A stretch of 64,000 nt of DNA from Moritella dasanensis ArB 0140. Its GTDB lineage: Bacteria; Pseudomonadota; Gammaproteobacteria; Enterobacterales; Moritellaceae. The stretch is taken from NCBI RefSeq assembly GCF_000276805.1, contig NZ_AKXQ01000001.1, positions 62,001-126,000 on the forward strand. The letters are read 5' to 3'. The translations under genes and the position numbers were made by a program. Below the pieces are notes generated by a model. It did no database searches and had not been told where the DNA came from. It was given only the letters and a program-made list of their open reading frames with translations. Shown piece after piece: positions 8,575 to 17,429 of the stretch. Position 1 is the first letter of the stretch, and the number at the start of each line of letters is the position of its first letter.

Positions 8575-9039
8575 GTGATAATCATTCGGAACTACATAGA
8601 CAGTGACGCTAAAGCGTTATGGGATATATTTTTTAATACTGTTCGCCATATCAATGCCCGTGACTACTCTAAAGTGCAGGTTGAAGCATGGGCACCTGAT
8701 TCATTTGATTTTGAGGTCTGGAAAAAAGTGATGACAAGATTATCACCATTCGTTGCTGAAATTGATGGCGTTATCGTTGGGTATACAGACTTACAAGATG
8801 ATGGGTTGATCGATCATTTCTTTTGTCATTATAAGTTTCAAGGCCAAGGCGTTGGTAAGGCATTAATGAATCACGTTTTCTCTGCTGGGCATAAAGCGGG
8901 AGTAATGAGATATTATTCAAACGTGAGTATCACCGCTCGTCCGTTCTATGAACATTGCGGGTTTACGTTAGCCAAAGAGCAGTTAATAGAAGTCAGAGGG
9001 CAGAAGTTGATAAATTTCGTCATGGAAAAATTTATTTAG
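8575..9039 (+). CDS. GNAT-family N-acetyltransferase (YafP-like)
   Basis: A 154-residue GCN5-related acetyltransferase. The acetyl-CoA loop QGQGVGKAL is near residue 97, and the C-terminal segment ARPFYEHCGF near residue 123 is the usual GNAT beta6-alpha4 end. Overall arrangement resembles YafP-type proteins; the acceptor is unknown. The start is GTG at 8575 with AAGCGAG as a modest ribosome site. It is the first of a long run of closely spaced plus-strand genes; the LysE gene follows after 40 bases. Confidence 0.85.
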   Translation: MIIIRNYIDSDAKALWDIFFNTVRHINARDYSKVQVEAWAPDSFDFEVWKKVMTRLSPFVAEIDGVIVGYTDLQDDGLIDHFFCHYKFQGQGVGKALMNHVFSAGHKAGVMRYYSNVSITARPFYEHCGFTLAKEQLIEVRGQKLINFVMEKFI

Positions 9040-9079
9040 TCGGCCAGAGTCTCAGGCTATCGTATCTGTAAGGGAATTT

Positions 9080-9691
9080 ATGGAAAATTATTTAATGTAT
9101 GTGGTCGTCGCTGCGCTTACGATTGCTAGCCCAGGTCCTGGTGTTATTTTAACGATTAATAACGCGATACAAAGAAGTGCTTTTAATACCTTCTCTGGCA
9201 TTGTGGGCATTGCAACTGGAGTGTTAATTGTATCAATGCTTTCGGCGACAAGTATCGGTGTTATTTTAGCTACTTCTGCTGTTGCATTTACGGCTGTGAA
9301 GTTGATTGGTGCAGCCTATTTAATTTATTTTGGTGTCAAGCTTTGGAGGGTTCAAGCGCCTCTTAATACGCATATCACGTTGAAAGATAAATCGCATACA
9401 AAATGTTATATCGAAGGGCTCTCTCTCACTATTTCAAACCCTAAACCAATACTTTTTTTCATGTCATTGTTTCCACAGTTCATTGATGCTCAAGGTAGTT
9501 ATGTGGCCCAGTTTATTACGTTATCTTTAACATTTTGTTGTTTGGTTATCGTTATTCATAGCGGCTACGCCATTTTAGCGAGTGTTGCTAAAAAGAAATT
9601 ATTAGCACCAAAAGGAAGAAAAGCACTTAATAAAGTGAGTGGTAGTGTTTTTGTATTACTAGGCGTAGGTTTAGCCGCGTCCAGTAAATAA
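9080..9691 (+). CDS. LysE/RhtB-family amino-acid exporter
   Basis: A 203-residue inner-membrane protein with six hydrophobic segments. The family signature ASPGPGVILTINNAIQRS sits in the first helix, and SNPKPILFFMSLFPQF near residue 130 is the second conserved block. LysE/RhtB proteins export amino acids or their derivatives; the substrate here is unknown. AAGGGAA precedes the ATG. It is flanked by two acetyltransferase genes at 40 and 34 bases, consistent with cotranscription. Confidence 0.88.
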   Translation: MENYLMYVVVAALTIASPGPGVILTINNAIQRSAFNTFSGIVGIATGVLIVSMLSATSIGVILATSAVAFTAVKLIGAAYLIYFGVKLWRVQAPLNTHITLKDKSHTKCYIEGLSLTISNPKPILFFMSLFPQFIDAQGSYVAQFITLSLTFCCLVIVIHSGYAILASVAKKKLLAPKGRKALNKVSGSVFVLLGVGLAASSK

Positions 9692-9725
9692 TGGCAATAA
9701 AACCGAATGCTCAGACAAGGATATA

Positions 9726-10202
9726 ATGATGAAGATAAGGCAAGTTTCTAGTTTAGATTGGGAGCATATCTATCAATTGATAGAAGACAACATGTTTTCA
9801 ATGCAAGAAGAGTTAGGGCTGGATTGGAATCGAGAGTCGATCATTAAACATTACATGTCTAAGTCGGTATTAGTTGGCGAATATGGACGTCATATTATTG
9901 GGTTTATTGCTTATGATGTGTCAGTCAACAATCAAATGATCCATTCACTTCAAATATCTCGAGAATACCAAAACGGCTTGTGTGGGTTTCGTTTGTTAAA
10001 AGCAGTGCTAACAAAAGAACAAGCCAACTTTGATGAAAACGCGCAAGTGTTATGCCGTGTATTCGACAATAATGTCGCTAAAGAGCAGTATTTTTCACTT
10101 GGTTTTAAAGAAGCAGGTAGAAATAAAGGCGTACTAAATCTAAAAATCAATAGACATCAATTGCTTGAACGTTTAAAGCTCGAACATAATATCTATAAAT
10201 AG
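9726..10202 (+). CDS. GNAT-like acetyltransferase with degenerate acetyl-CoA loop
   Basis: A 158-residue protein of GNAT size and topology (VLVGEYGRHIIGFIAYD strand pair, C-terminal YFSLGFKEAGR). The usual R/Q-x-x-G-x-G/A loop is replaced by REYQNGLCGFRLL, so one glycine is retained but the motif is weak. It may still bind acetyl-CoA or may be a non-catalytic relative. Start 9726 and 9729 (ATGATG) are both possible after AAGGATATA. Confidence 0.7.
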   Translation: MMKIRQVSSLDWEHIYQLIEDNMFSMQEELGLDWNRESIIKHYMSKSVLVGEYGRHIIGFIAYDVSVNNQMIHSLQISREYQNGLCGFRLLKAVLTKEQANFDENAQVLCRVFDNNVAKEQYFSLGFKEAGRNKGVLNLKINRHQLLERLKLEHNIYK

Positions 10203-10257
10203 ATGTTGTGTTCAACAAACTACTTTAAGTAAGGCATTTTACCTAAAGGGAAAGTAA

Positions 10258-10710
10258 ATGGATATTTTAGAAGCTGACAGCCCATTAAGTGACGCCAATA
10301 TGAATGTACAAACGATTCAATGGGAAGACGCTTTACCCATACGACACCGAGTATTGTGGCCAAGTAAACCGCCTTTGTTTTGTAAAGTAGATGGAGATGA
10401 AACTGCCACTCATTACGGTGCTTATATCGATGGCGAATTAGTGAGTGTAGCGTCGATTTATATTGAGGGTAAAACAGCAAGGCTCCGTAAATTCGCTACG
10501 CTGCCTCACTTTCAAAATAAGGGCATCGGTTCTCAGGTTATTGCTCATATTATGAAAGCACTAAACGTAATCGGTATAAATTATTTTTGGTGCGATGCGC
10601 GTGAAAGTGCAGTGAGTTTCTATCAACGATTTGGTATGCAAACTTTGGGTGAGCCATTTATTAAATCAGGTATTCCATACTATAAAATGGAAATTAGACT
10701 TACACAGTAA
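10258..10710 (+). CDS. GNAT-family N-acetyltransferase
   Basis: A 150-residue acetyltransferase. Strand HYGAYIDGELVSVASIY leads into RLRKFATLPHFQNKGIGSQ, where QNKGIGS is the acetyl-CoA pyrophosphate loop, and SAVSFYQRFGMQ near residue 120 is the typical C-terminal block. The N-terminal RHRVLWP segment recalls members acting on small substrates. AGGGAAAG supports the ATG at 10258; an internal ATG at 10300 is less well supported. The SDR gene begins 9 bases after its stop. Confidence 0.85.
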   Translation: MDILEADSPLSDANMNVQTIQWEDALPIRHRVLWPSKPPLFCKVDGDETATHYGAYIDGELVSVASIYIEGKTARLRKFATLPHFQNKGIGSQVIAHIMKALNVIGINYFWCDARESAVSFYQRFGMQTLGEPFIKSGIPYYKMEIRLTQ

Positions 10711-10719
10711 AGGATTTAC

Positions 10720-11451
10720 ATGAGTAAAGTTGTCATTGTTACTGGCGGTAGCCGAGGAATCGGCGCTGCCACATCAAAATTGTTAGCCTCAAAAGGTTAT
10801 GCTGTTTGCGTTAATTATCATTCTAGGGTGGCAGACGCTGAATCTGTAGTATCTCAAATTACAGCGCTTGGTGGTCGAGCGTTTGCCTTTGCTGCAGATG
10901 TTTCTAATGAAAGTGACGTGATTAAATTGTTCGAGGCGACTGAAAAACGATTCGGTAACATCACGCATTTAGTCAACAACGCCGGTATTTTATTCCCGCA
11001 ATCACGTTTGGTTGATTTAAGTTTAGAACGCTTTAATAAAGTCATGTCTACCAACGTTAACAGCTGTTTTCTATGTTGCAGAGAAGCGGTTAAACGAATT
11101 AACGCTGGTGGCGCTATTGTTAATGTATCCTCTGCAGCATCAAGAAGTGGTGCGCCAAACGAATACATAGATTATGCCGCCTCTAAAGGCGCAATGGATA
11201 CGTTAACCAAAGGTTTATCACTCGAAGTCGCTGCCGATGGCATTCGGGTTAATTGTGTTCGTCCCGGTTTTATTCATACCGACATGCACGCCGATGGTGG
11301 TGAACCAAATCGTGTCGAAAGGTTAAGTTCGCAAATCCCTTTACAGCGTGGCGGCAAGCCTGAAGAAGTCGCTAATGCTATCGCGTGGTTGTTATCTGAT
11401 GAAGCCTCGTATGTTACGGGTTCATTTATCGATATTGCAGGCGGTAAGTAA
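10720..11451 (+). CDS. Short-chain dehydrogenase/reductase (FabG-like)
   Basis: A 243-residue NAD(P)-dependent SDR. The Rossmann motif TGGSRGIGAAT lies at residues 8-18, NNAG near 88, the catalytic serine in VNVSSAAS near 138, and YAASK near 153 carries the Tyr/Lys pair. Overall it resembles FabG-like oxidoreductases, but the surrounding small accessory genes give no pathway. It begins 9 bases after the acetyltransferase gene with AAAGGA upstream. Confidence 0.88.
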   Translation: MSKVVIVTGGSRGIGAATSKLLASKGYAVCVNYHSRVADAESVVSQITALGGRAFAFAADVSNESDVIKLFEATEKRFGNITHLVNNAGILFPQSRLVDLSLERFNKVMSTNVNSCFLCCREAVKRINAGGAIVNVSSAASRSGAPNEYIDYAASKGAMDTLTKGLSLEVAADGIRVNCVRPGFIHTDMHADGGEPNRVERLSSQIPLQRGGKPEEVANAIAWLLSDEASYVTGSFIDIAGGK

Positions 11452-11519
11452 GAGGTCATTCACGTCATCAAAATAATATTAATTCTATAGATGTAACGGA
11501 TTTTAAAAAGGAGGCTTTA

Positions 11520-12317
11520 ATGCAGGGGTTAATCGCGCAATATACAGATGCTAATGAAGATAGCCGTCTTACTCGGCAGTTCATTACTCAAATGGAATTT
11601 GATACCACGATGGATGTCTTGAAAGCGTATCTTGTTCCCAGAGTAAAAGTCATTGAACTTGGCGCTGCAACGGGACGTTATTCTCTCAACTTCGCGAAAA
11701 TGGGTTGTGATACAACAGCCGTGGAGTTGGTTCCCGATCAAGTTAATATTCTGCAGCGCAACGCTAAAGAACAAGATTTAACACTTTCAATTCATGAAGG
11801 TAATGCTTGTTCAGTACCATGTATTAAAAGCGACTCACATGACCTTTGCGTTATGCTTGGCCCTCTCTATCATTTACAGACTCAAGCGCAACGTGACCAA
11901 GCCATTTCTGAGGCTTACCGAATTCTAAAACCGAATGGCGTATTAGCGGTTGCTTACATTTCGCGTTATTTCGTTGCTGGTATGTTTGCTCAGCAATATC
12001 CGGAGCTAATTACACCTGAGATTCTATCCACACTTTTAGAAACAGGTTTGGTTCCAAGCCCGCTCGCGGATAGTTTTTTTAACGTGGGGGACTTTTCCAC
12101 ACCCGCAGAAATGGAAGATCTTGTTAGCGAACATGGTTTTACTCAATTACGGCATGTAGCCACTGATGGGTTTAATCGATATATTTCATCTGGTGTTAAT
12201 AACTTTACGCCAGAGCAATATAAAACATGGTTGAGTTATCATCTTAAGATTTGTGATGAACCGTCTCTGCTAGGGTCAAGTAATCATGGATTATTACTCG
12301 CTAAAAAAATCAGTTGA
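11520..12317 (+). CDS. Class I SAM-dependent methyltransferase
   Basis: A 265-residue methyltransferase. Motif I VIELGAATGRYSLNFAKMG near residue 44 binds S-adenosylmethionine, the acidic residue after strand beta2 is in AVELVPDQ, and HDLCVMLGPLYHL near 110 is motif IV/post-motif. The gene has a strong AAGGAGG a few bases before the ATG. Substrate unknown. A TTG frame overlaps its stop, but the next gene's better start is 12 bases after the stop. Confidence 0.87.
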   Translation: MQGLIAQYTDANEDSRLTRQFITQMEFDTTMDVLKAYLVPRVKVIELGAATGRYSLNFAKMGCDTTAVELVPDQVNILQRNAKEQDLTLSIHEGNACSVPCIKSDSHDLCVMLGPLYHLQTQAQRDQAISEAYRILKPNGVLAVAYISRYFVAGMFAQQYPELITPEILSTLLETGLVPSPLADSFFNVGDFSTPAEMEDLVSEHGFTQLRHVATDGFNRYISSGVNNFTPEQYKTWLSYHLKICDEPSLLGSSNHGLLLAKKIS

Positions 12318-12328
12318 TAGAGGGCAAT

Positions 12329-12808
12329 ATGGACATTAAATATAGAGCCTTGATATCCGAGGACAGCTTACAATATCGCAAAGTACGTTTAGACAGTCTT
12401 AAGTTACACCCTGATTGTTTTGGTTCAAAGTACCTAGAACAAGTTAATCTTCAGACACTTTATTTTGAAAGACTAATTGAAGAGGGCTGTAAAAATCATA
12501 TTATGCTAGGTGCATTTGATGGCAGTAAGTTAGTCGGTTTATGTGGTGTTACACCTCAATCGACTGATACAGCAGACATTACTCAAATGTATGTTGAATC
12601 CAGCTATCGTGGTAATAGTATTGGCGTGAACTTACTTTCATTAGCGCAAAAGTACGCTTCCACAGAGTTTAAAGTCACTACGCTTAAGCTTGATGTTTAC
12701 CCTGATAATAAAAGTGCGATCAGAACTTACGAGAAGTCCGGTTTTAAAATCGAGGACTCGATGGCAATGAGGACTGAAAATGAGCTTTGTATGATGCTCG
12801 AAATCTAA
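12329..12808 (+). CDS. GNAT-family N-acetyltransferase
   Basis: A 159-residue acetyltransferase. The core is ITQMYVESSYRGNSIGVNLL, with RGNSIGVN as a slightly divergent acetyl-CoA loop, then KLDVYPDNKSAIRTYEKSGFK, a textbook GNAT end resembling RimI-type proteins. The ATG at 12329 is chosen because AGAGGG lies four bases upstream; a TTG 15 bases earlier would overlap the previous gene. Confidence 0.85.
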   Translation: MDIKYRALISEDSLQYRKVRLDSLKLHPDCFGSKYLEQVNLQTLYFERLIEEGCKNHIMLGAFDGSKLVGLCGVTPQSTDTADITQMYVESSYRGNSIGVNLLSLAQKYASTEFKVTTLKLDVYPDNKSAIRTYEKSGFKIEDSMAMRTENELCMMLEI

Positions 12809-12944
12809 TACTCGAGATATCGCGGCTCTATTATGATATGAGCGATTTAAAGCCCGTACAGGCAAGTGGAACGTGATTACTGCATATACTAAGGCACTGG
12901 ATACATTACGATTGTTGGGATATTTATAAAAAGGGATTTTAAGC

Positions 12945-13340
12945 ATGTTGAAACAAGTTGGAAAGACTCTGATCCAAGCTAAACATAAAGCAAGCTGTCA
13001 TTGTGGTTCTGTTGAGCTTGAATTATCACTACCAAATGGTATTGAAAACCCTCGGCGTTGTGACTGTTCTATTTGTCGACGGAAAGGGGCCATTGTAGGG
13101 TCAGTTAATCTCGATGGCATTCGAGTTGTAAAAGGCAAAGAGTTTCTCAAGTTATATCAATTTAATACCGATACGGCGCAACATTTTTTCTGTTCGAATT
13201 GTGGAATTTATACCCATCATCAACGACGTTCTAATCCGCATGAATATGGCTTTAACATCGGCTGTTTAGAAGGTGTAAATCCCTATGACTTAGGTGATGT
13301 AGTTACTAATGATGGTGTGAACCATCCTACTGATAGGTAG
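12945..13340 (+). CDS. GFA/CENP-V family zinc protein
   Basis: A 131-residue protein of the glutathione-dependent formaldehyde-activating enzyme (GFA) family. The zinc-binding cysteines are visible: CHCGSVELEL near residue 18, CDCSICRRKGA near 39, and FCSNCGIYTHHQ near 82. Family members with this length are common cassette-type genes whose substrates are rarely known; formaldehyde detoxification is one documented role for a relative. AAAAGGGA precedes the ATG after a 136-base gap, the longest within this part of the run. Confidence 0.85.
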   Translation: MLKQVGKTLIQAKHKASCHCGSVELELSLPNGIENPRRCDCSICRRKGAIVGSVNLDGIRVVKGKEFLKLYQFNTDTAQHFFCSNCGIYTHHQRRSNPHEYGFNIGCLEGVNPYDLGDVVTNDGVNHPTDR

Positions 13341-13396
13341 TTTTCGATAATCGCAATTGAAGTAACAATAATGTATATGTAAAAGGAATTTACAGC

Positions 13397-13810
13397 ATGA
13401 CTGAATATTGGAACCCAATGGTTCCCGAATTAATGGTAAGTGATTTTGAAAAATCACTGGATTTTTATACTCGCTTACTTGGATTCGCGATAAGGATTCG
13501 ACGCGATGATCCTGATTTTGTTTATCTCGAACAAGGTCAAGTTCAATTAATGTTAGAACAAGTGTCATCGAGTGCATGGAATACGGGTGAATTGCTTGCT
13601 CCATTTGGTCGCGGTATTAATTTTCAAATTGAACTACCGGACATTGAACCGTTATTAACACGACTTCAAAGCAGTCAAATACCACTTTACCGAGACGTTA
13701 AAGAAGCATGGTATGACATTGGCGATAAGCTATCCGGAGAACGTGAGTTTTTGGTTCAAGATCCCGATGGATATTTGTTACGCTTTACGCAGCATCTCGA
13801 TGAGAAATAA
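13397..13810 (+). CDS. VOC-superfamily protein (glyoxalase/bleomycin-resistance-like)
   Basis: A 137-residue vicinal-oxygen-chelate protein. It starts with MVPELMVSDFEKSLDFYTRLLGF, the classic first beta-alpha unit, and ends with EREFLVQDPDGYLLRF, the last strand pair. This layout is shared by bleomycin-binding proteins and glyoxalase-like enzymes; without the full set of metal ligands the reaction cannot be named. A second VOC gene follows 26 bases later but shows little sequence identity, so it is not a recent duplicate. Confidence 0.85.
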   Translation: MTEYWNPMVPELMVSDFEKSLDFYTRLLGFAIRIRRDDPDFVYLEQGQVQLMLEQVSSSAWNTGELLAPFGRGINFQIELPDIEPLLTRLQSSQIPLYRDVKEAWYDIGDKLSGEREFLVQDPDGYLLRFTQHLDEK

Positions 13811-13836
13811 AAATAGTGACCAGTTAAGAGGAATTT

Positions 13837-14223
13837 ATGGAAATACAACGACACGGCATTATATTAAACGTTGAACACTTTGACGAGTGCGTTGCCTTCT
13901 ATCGCGATTTATTTGGTTTACCGGTATTATTTTCTAAAATTGAAGGAGACTTTAAACTCACTTGTTTAGAATATGGTGCGACCTATTTAATGATTGAAAC
14001 CGAAGGCGTGTCAAATACGGCCGGTAAATCAATTAGTGAAAACGCGACTAAATTGAGGTTCAATGTTGCCGATATTCAGTCAGCGCTTCACGCTGTACGT
14101 GACTATGGTATTGATGCGCAGATAGTAGAGAATGCTTGGGGAGTCGTGATAAATATAACCGACCCAGACGGTAATCGTGTTGGTATCAGAGATGAACTAG
14201 GCTTTAAACAACTGATATTTTAA
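13837..14223 (+). CDS. VOC-superfamily protein
   Basis: A 128-residue VOC protein. HGIILNVEHFDECVAFYRDLFGL is the opening unit, LEYGATYLMIE the second strand pair, and VVINITDPDGNRVGI the closing unit. A conserved glutamate at the end of the first module is suggested by YLMIETEG. Function unknown. AAGAGGAA precedes the ATG. Confidence 0.85.
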   Translation: MEIQRHGIILNVEHFDECVAFYRDLFGLPVLFSKIEGDFKLTCLEYGATYLMIETEGVSNTAGKSISENATKLRFNVADIQSALHAVRDYGIDAQIVENAWGVVINITDPDGNRVGIRDELGFKQLIF

Positions 14224-14249
14224 TTTGGGTGGCTTAGTGGGGAACAACA

Positions 14250-14645
14250 ATGAAATTTAGTTTTAACTTCGAAGATGCCAGCCAGATTTTTGTTGGTGCA
14301 TTTGCGCTTGCAGTACCTATTTCATTTTCTGAAGAAGCATGGAAGTTAGGCGAGACATTACCTTTTGCTAATTTGTTTATGCTGTTTTCATTGTCAGTCA
14401 TATTTCTCACTCTGTTTACCTACCAAAGTGTTTTCCAACGAGACATTAAATCGAGAAAATTAGTTTTTGTATTCCGAATTGTCATCGCTTATTTAATCGC
14501 AGCATTAGTCGTTGCACTGGTGCTTTTTTGTTTAGACAAGTTACCGCTAGCAGGTGATCCAATTGTATCGTTGAAACGCATTATTGTCATTACAATGCCA
14601 GCGTCAATGGGTGCTATTGTCGTGGACAGTTTTGATAAAGAATAA
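14250..14645 (+). CDS. Small integral membrane protein, DUF2391-like
   Basis: A 131-residue protein with four hydrophobic segments (about 14-30, 39-60, 73-95 and 108-124). The N-terminal pattern GAFALAVPISFSEEAWKLG resembles the DUF2391/TIGR02587 membrane family (GA...A.P....EE.W). No function is known for that family. No clear consensus ribosome site is present. It closes the left half of the small-gene run before a decayed gene. Confidence 0.6.
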   Translation: MKFSFNFEDASQIFVGAFALAVPISFSEEAWKLGETLPFANLFMLFSLSVIFLTLFTYQSVFQRDIKSRKLVFVFRIVIAYLIAALVVALVLFCLDKLPLAGDPIVSLKRIIVITMPASMGAIVVDSFDKE

Positions 14646-14654
14646 ATTTGGCAT

Positions 14655-14912
14655 TTTAGAGTAATTTTTGTATATATGACTGATACGTTGAGTGGCTAAA
14701 GCATGAAGTTCATCGTGACGATTTTGAAAAAAAACTTGGTATACTCGAGTACTTCTGGAGTGGTGAGTGAGCGAAATTTTAGCGCTTTGGTCAGCCACTT
14801 ATTCAATCACCAAACGCACCATCGTGGGCAATTAAGTGCTGTTCTTCATCAGCTAAATATAAATGTTGGTATCACTGATTTTTTCATCAATATTCCAGAC
14901 CTCAAGACGTAA
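14655..14912 (+). pseudogene. Decayed DinB-family gene (C-terminal remnant)
   Basis: From an internal ATG at 14703 the frame encodes only 69 residues, but its end is clearly the C-terminal part of a DinB/YfiT-type protein: VYSSTSG, then SHLFNHQTHHRGQLSAVLHQL with the characteristic H-x3-H-x3-H/HHRGQ metal site. Intact members are about 160 residues, and the N-terminal half with the other metal-ligand histidine is missing; the upstream sequence has stops in this frame. It is best read as a 5'-truncated remnant, although a short translated product cannot be excluded. Confidence 0.75.
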
Positions 14913-15112
14913 TAAATAAGACCGAGTGTTAACTGGGATGAATTTCGCTTGAGGTTTTATCGTACACCTCCCTTTAATGCTCCTTCACTTTGTCAGTGTA
15001 TTATTGGTAATGTAGTACATTGAACTAAATTATAACCATTGCTTACTGGGTTTATGACCTGTATTTTTGAATGTATTGTTTAGTTTTAAATCATGAATAG
15101 ACAAGGACAGTC

Positions 15113-15487
15113 ATGAGTAAAAGCACAATTCAGTATTGGAATACGTTAGCATCGACGAGTAAAAATCAATGGGATGTCATTGCGGACACAAATGGTGAGC
15201 TTGAACAGCTCACGTTATCGATGGACCCTGTCTCGGGAGATTATACTCGTTTAACGCGGTTCAAAGCGGGCGCTGATACGTCAATGTTTGGTGGTAAGTA
15301 TCATGAATACCCGGAAGAAATATACATAATATCCGGTCGGCTTTTTGATGCAGCTTTTGATGTTTGGCTAGAAGCTGGAGATTACGCTAGCCGTCCTCCA
15401 GGAGAAGTGCATGGGCCGTTTATTTGTGAGCAAGAATGTGTGGTTTTGGAAATATCGTTTCCAAGTCAAGCGATGACTTCAGGATGA
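15113..15487 (+). CDS. Cupin-domain protein
   Basis: A 124-residue single-cupin protein. The first motif is GADTSMFGGKYHEYPEEIYIISG (a histidine and two glutamates) and the second is GDYASRPPGEVHGPF with the last histidine. Such ChrR/anti-oxidant-type cupins often bind a metal; substrate unknown. AAGGACAG lies just before the ATG. A 200-base gap precedes it, following the DinB remnant, and could carry a separate promoter. Confidence 0.83.
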   Translation: MSKSTIQYWNTLASTSKNQWDVIADTNGELEQLTLSMDPVSGDYTRLTRFKAGADTSMFGGKYHEYPEEIYIISGRLFDAAFDVWLEAGDYASRPPGEVHGPFICEQECVVLEISFPSQAMTSG

Positions 15488-15500
15488 TTAAGGAAAGATA

Positions 15501-16154
15501 ATGCATATCCCAAGGACGTTTAAACAGGCAGATAGCGATAAGTTAAAAGCCCTTATTGTGAAATATCCACTAGCGACATTAATCAGTTATTCAGACGCTG
15601 GTTTAGAGGCTAATCACATTCCCTTTATATTCGACAACGCTCAAGGTGTTGATGTACTGCAAGGGCATGTGGCCAAGGCCAATAAAGTATGGAAAACATT
15701 AAGTAATAACAATAGCGATAACAATAACGCCGACGTGTTACTCGTTTTTAGTGGCCCCAATGGCTATATCTCTCCAAACCATTATCCAACTAAGCAAAGA
15801 ACGGGCAGAGCAGTACCAACATGGAATTATGTTGCCGTGCATGTAAAAGGTTCACTGAAGTGTATTCATGATGATGCCTGGATTTTAAGCCACATAACTA
15901 AACTCAGTGATCAACATGAAGCTGGTCAGTCAAACCCTTGGTCTGTTAACGATGCACCGTCAGAATATATTCAAAAAATGTTACCTGCTATTGTTGGTTT
16001 GGAACTGGACATCGTATCAATAACGGGTCAATGGAAAGTAAGCCAAAATCAACCGCATGAAAATCAATTAGGGGTTATTTCTGGGCTGGTGGACGAAGGC
16101 GGTTTTGAATCGTTAGCAATGGCTGATTTAGTAAGTCAGTATGTAGAAAATTAA
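15501..16154 (+). CDS. PaiB-like FMN-binding protein
   Basis: A 217-residue protein of the PaiB/FMN-binding negative transcriptional regulator family. The N-terminus MHIPRTFKQADSDKL and HIPFIFD near residue 37 are typical, as are GPNGYISPNHYPTK near 90 and VPTWNYVAVHVKG near 110. The fold is a split-barrel flavoprotein; Bacillus PaiB affects sporulation and protease genes, but the function in gammaproteobacteria is unclear. It follows the cupin gene by 13 bases and has AGGAAAG upstream. Confidence 0.87.
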   Translation: MHIPRTFKQADSDKLKALIVKYPLATLISYSDAGLEANHIPFIFDNAQGVDVLQGHVAKANKVWKTLSNNNSDNNNADVLLVFSGPNGYISPNHYPTKQRTGRAVPTWNYVAVHVKGSLKCIHDDAWILSHITKLSDQHEAGQSNPWSVNDAPSEYIQKMLPAIVGLELDIVSITGQWKVSQNQPHENQLGVISGLVDEGGFESLAMADLVSQYVEN

Positions 16155-16193
16155 TTTAGTCTTTAGCATTGAGTTGTAGCGGAGTCGCATAAC

Positions 16194-16694
16194 ATGGAAG
16201 AAATTAAAGTAAGACACTCTGAGCCTGAAGATGGTTTAGCTATTCGAGATATTTACGCTTGCGAGAACGCTTATAGCGGTACGCTGCAACTTCCGAATCC
16301 ATCGGCGAAGGGATGGTCAGAGCGTATGGCCAATGTACCTGCTAACGTCTATTCATTGGTTGCTGAAATTAATGGCGAGATTGTTGGTAATCTAGGTTTT
16401 GAAGTATGCAGTAATATGCGCAGGCGTCACGTTGGTTCATTTGGTATGGGGGTTAAAGATCATTACCAAGGTAAGGGTGTTGGCAGTGCCTTACTCACGA
16501 ACATTATCGAATTGGCTGATAACTGGCTTAATATCATGCGTATTGAACTCACCGTTTATACCGATAATCATTCGGCAATTGCGCTGTATGAAAAATTTGG
16601 TTTTGTTATTGAAGGTGAGTCGAAAGCGTTTGCGTTTAGAAATGGCCAATATGTGAATGTTTATCACATGGCGCGATTCAATATCATCAGCTAA
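16194..16694 (+). CDS. GNAT-family N-acetyltransferase (PhnO/YhhY-like)
   Basis: A 166-residue acetyltransferase. The core FGMGVKDHYQGKGVGSALL holds QGKGVGS, and ELTVYTDNHSAIALYEKFGFVIEG the C-terminal block. The overall pattern, including the ending GQYVNVYHMAR, resembles the YhhY-type amino-acid N-acetyltransferases, which acetylate amino acids or dipeptides; that substrate is only suggested. Together with the LysE gene that follows, modification plus export of an amine is a possible theme. Confidence 0.85.
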   Translation: MEEIKVRHSEPEDGLAIRDIYACENAYSGTLQLPNPSAKGWSERMANVPANVYSLVAEINGEIVGNLGFEVCSNMRRRHVGSFGMGVKDHYQGKGVGSALLTNIIELADNWLNIMRIELTVYTDNHSAIALYEKFGFVIEGESKAFAFRNGQYVNVYHMARFNIIS

Positions 16695-16749
16695 ATTGAC
16701 ACTGAACTTCAAAGTGTGTTTATTATCATTAAAAAAGGAGTGAATGATA

Positions 16750-17370
16750 ATGAATGACATATTAGCGTTTAGTTTAATCGCGTTACTTTTAGTGGTATCA
16801 CCAGGTCCAAATGGCGTGTTGATTTTAAAAACGGCCTCATCGCAGGGAAAAAGCGCTTCAATCCTGAATATTTTCGGATTAACAACGGCAACCTTCTTTC
16901 ATGGCGCACTGTCTATTTTCGGTTTTTCAGCCTTATTGATGCAATCTGCTGAGTTGTTTTTCATTATTAAAATACTCGGAGCAGGGTATCTATTTTATAT
17001 TGGCGTAAAAGCGATTATTAACTCGTATAAAACCACTGATACTAAAGTGAATGAAGTTGCTAAATCGGAGAAGCAAGGTCTGGGTTATTTTAATGAAGGA
17101 TTCATCACTCAGATCCTCAATCCCAAAGTGTCGATGTTTTACTTGGCGGCTTTTCCGCAATTTATATCTCCAGATAACTTTTCGTATTTTAATGCATTCT
17201 CGTTAGTGGCCATTCATGCCAGCATCATCTTTATGTGGTTTTTGGGCGTCACGTTAGCAATAGAAAAAATAAAATTATCGGCTAAAAATACCAAGGTTGG
17301 CAATTGGGTTCAGAGGATCTCAGGTACTGCGATGATATATTTCAGCTCTCTGGTGCTGACACAGAAATAG
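16750..17370 (+). CDS. LysE/RhtB-family amino-acid exporter
   Basis: A second LysE-type exporter, 206 residues, with six hydrophobic segments, SPGPNGVLILKTASSQGK in helix 1 and ILNPKVSMFYLAAFPQFIS near residue 120. The ATG at 16750 is chosen because GGAG ends nine bases upstream; the ATG at 16744 would leave only three. It is not closely related to the exporter at 9080. Substrate unknown. Confidence 0.87.
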   Translation: MNDILAFSLIALLLVVSPGPNGVLILKTASSQGKSASILNIFGLTTATFFHGALSIFGFSALLMQSAELFFIIKILGAGYLFYIGVKAIINSYKTTDTKVNEVAKSEKQGLGYFNEGFITQILNPKVSMFYLAAFPQFISPDNFSYFNAFSLVAIHASIIFMWFLGVTLAIEKIKLSAKNTKVGNWVQRISGTAMIYFSSLVLTQK

Positions 17371-17429
17371 TGAATCGATAGCTAAACATAACCTAGTTAG
17401 TGTTAAAAATAAAATGTAAAGGAGTACAG

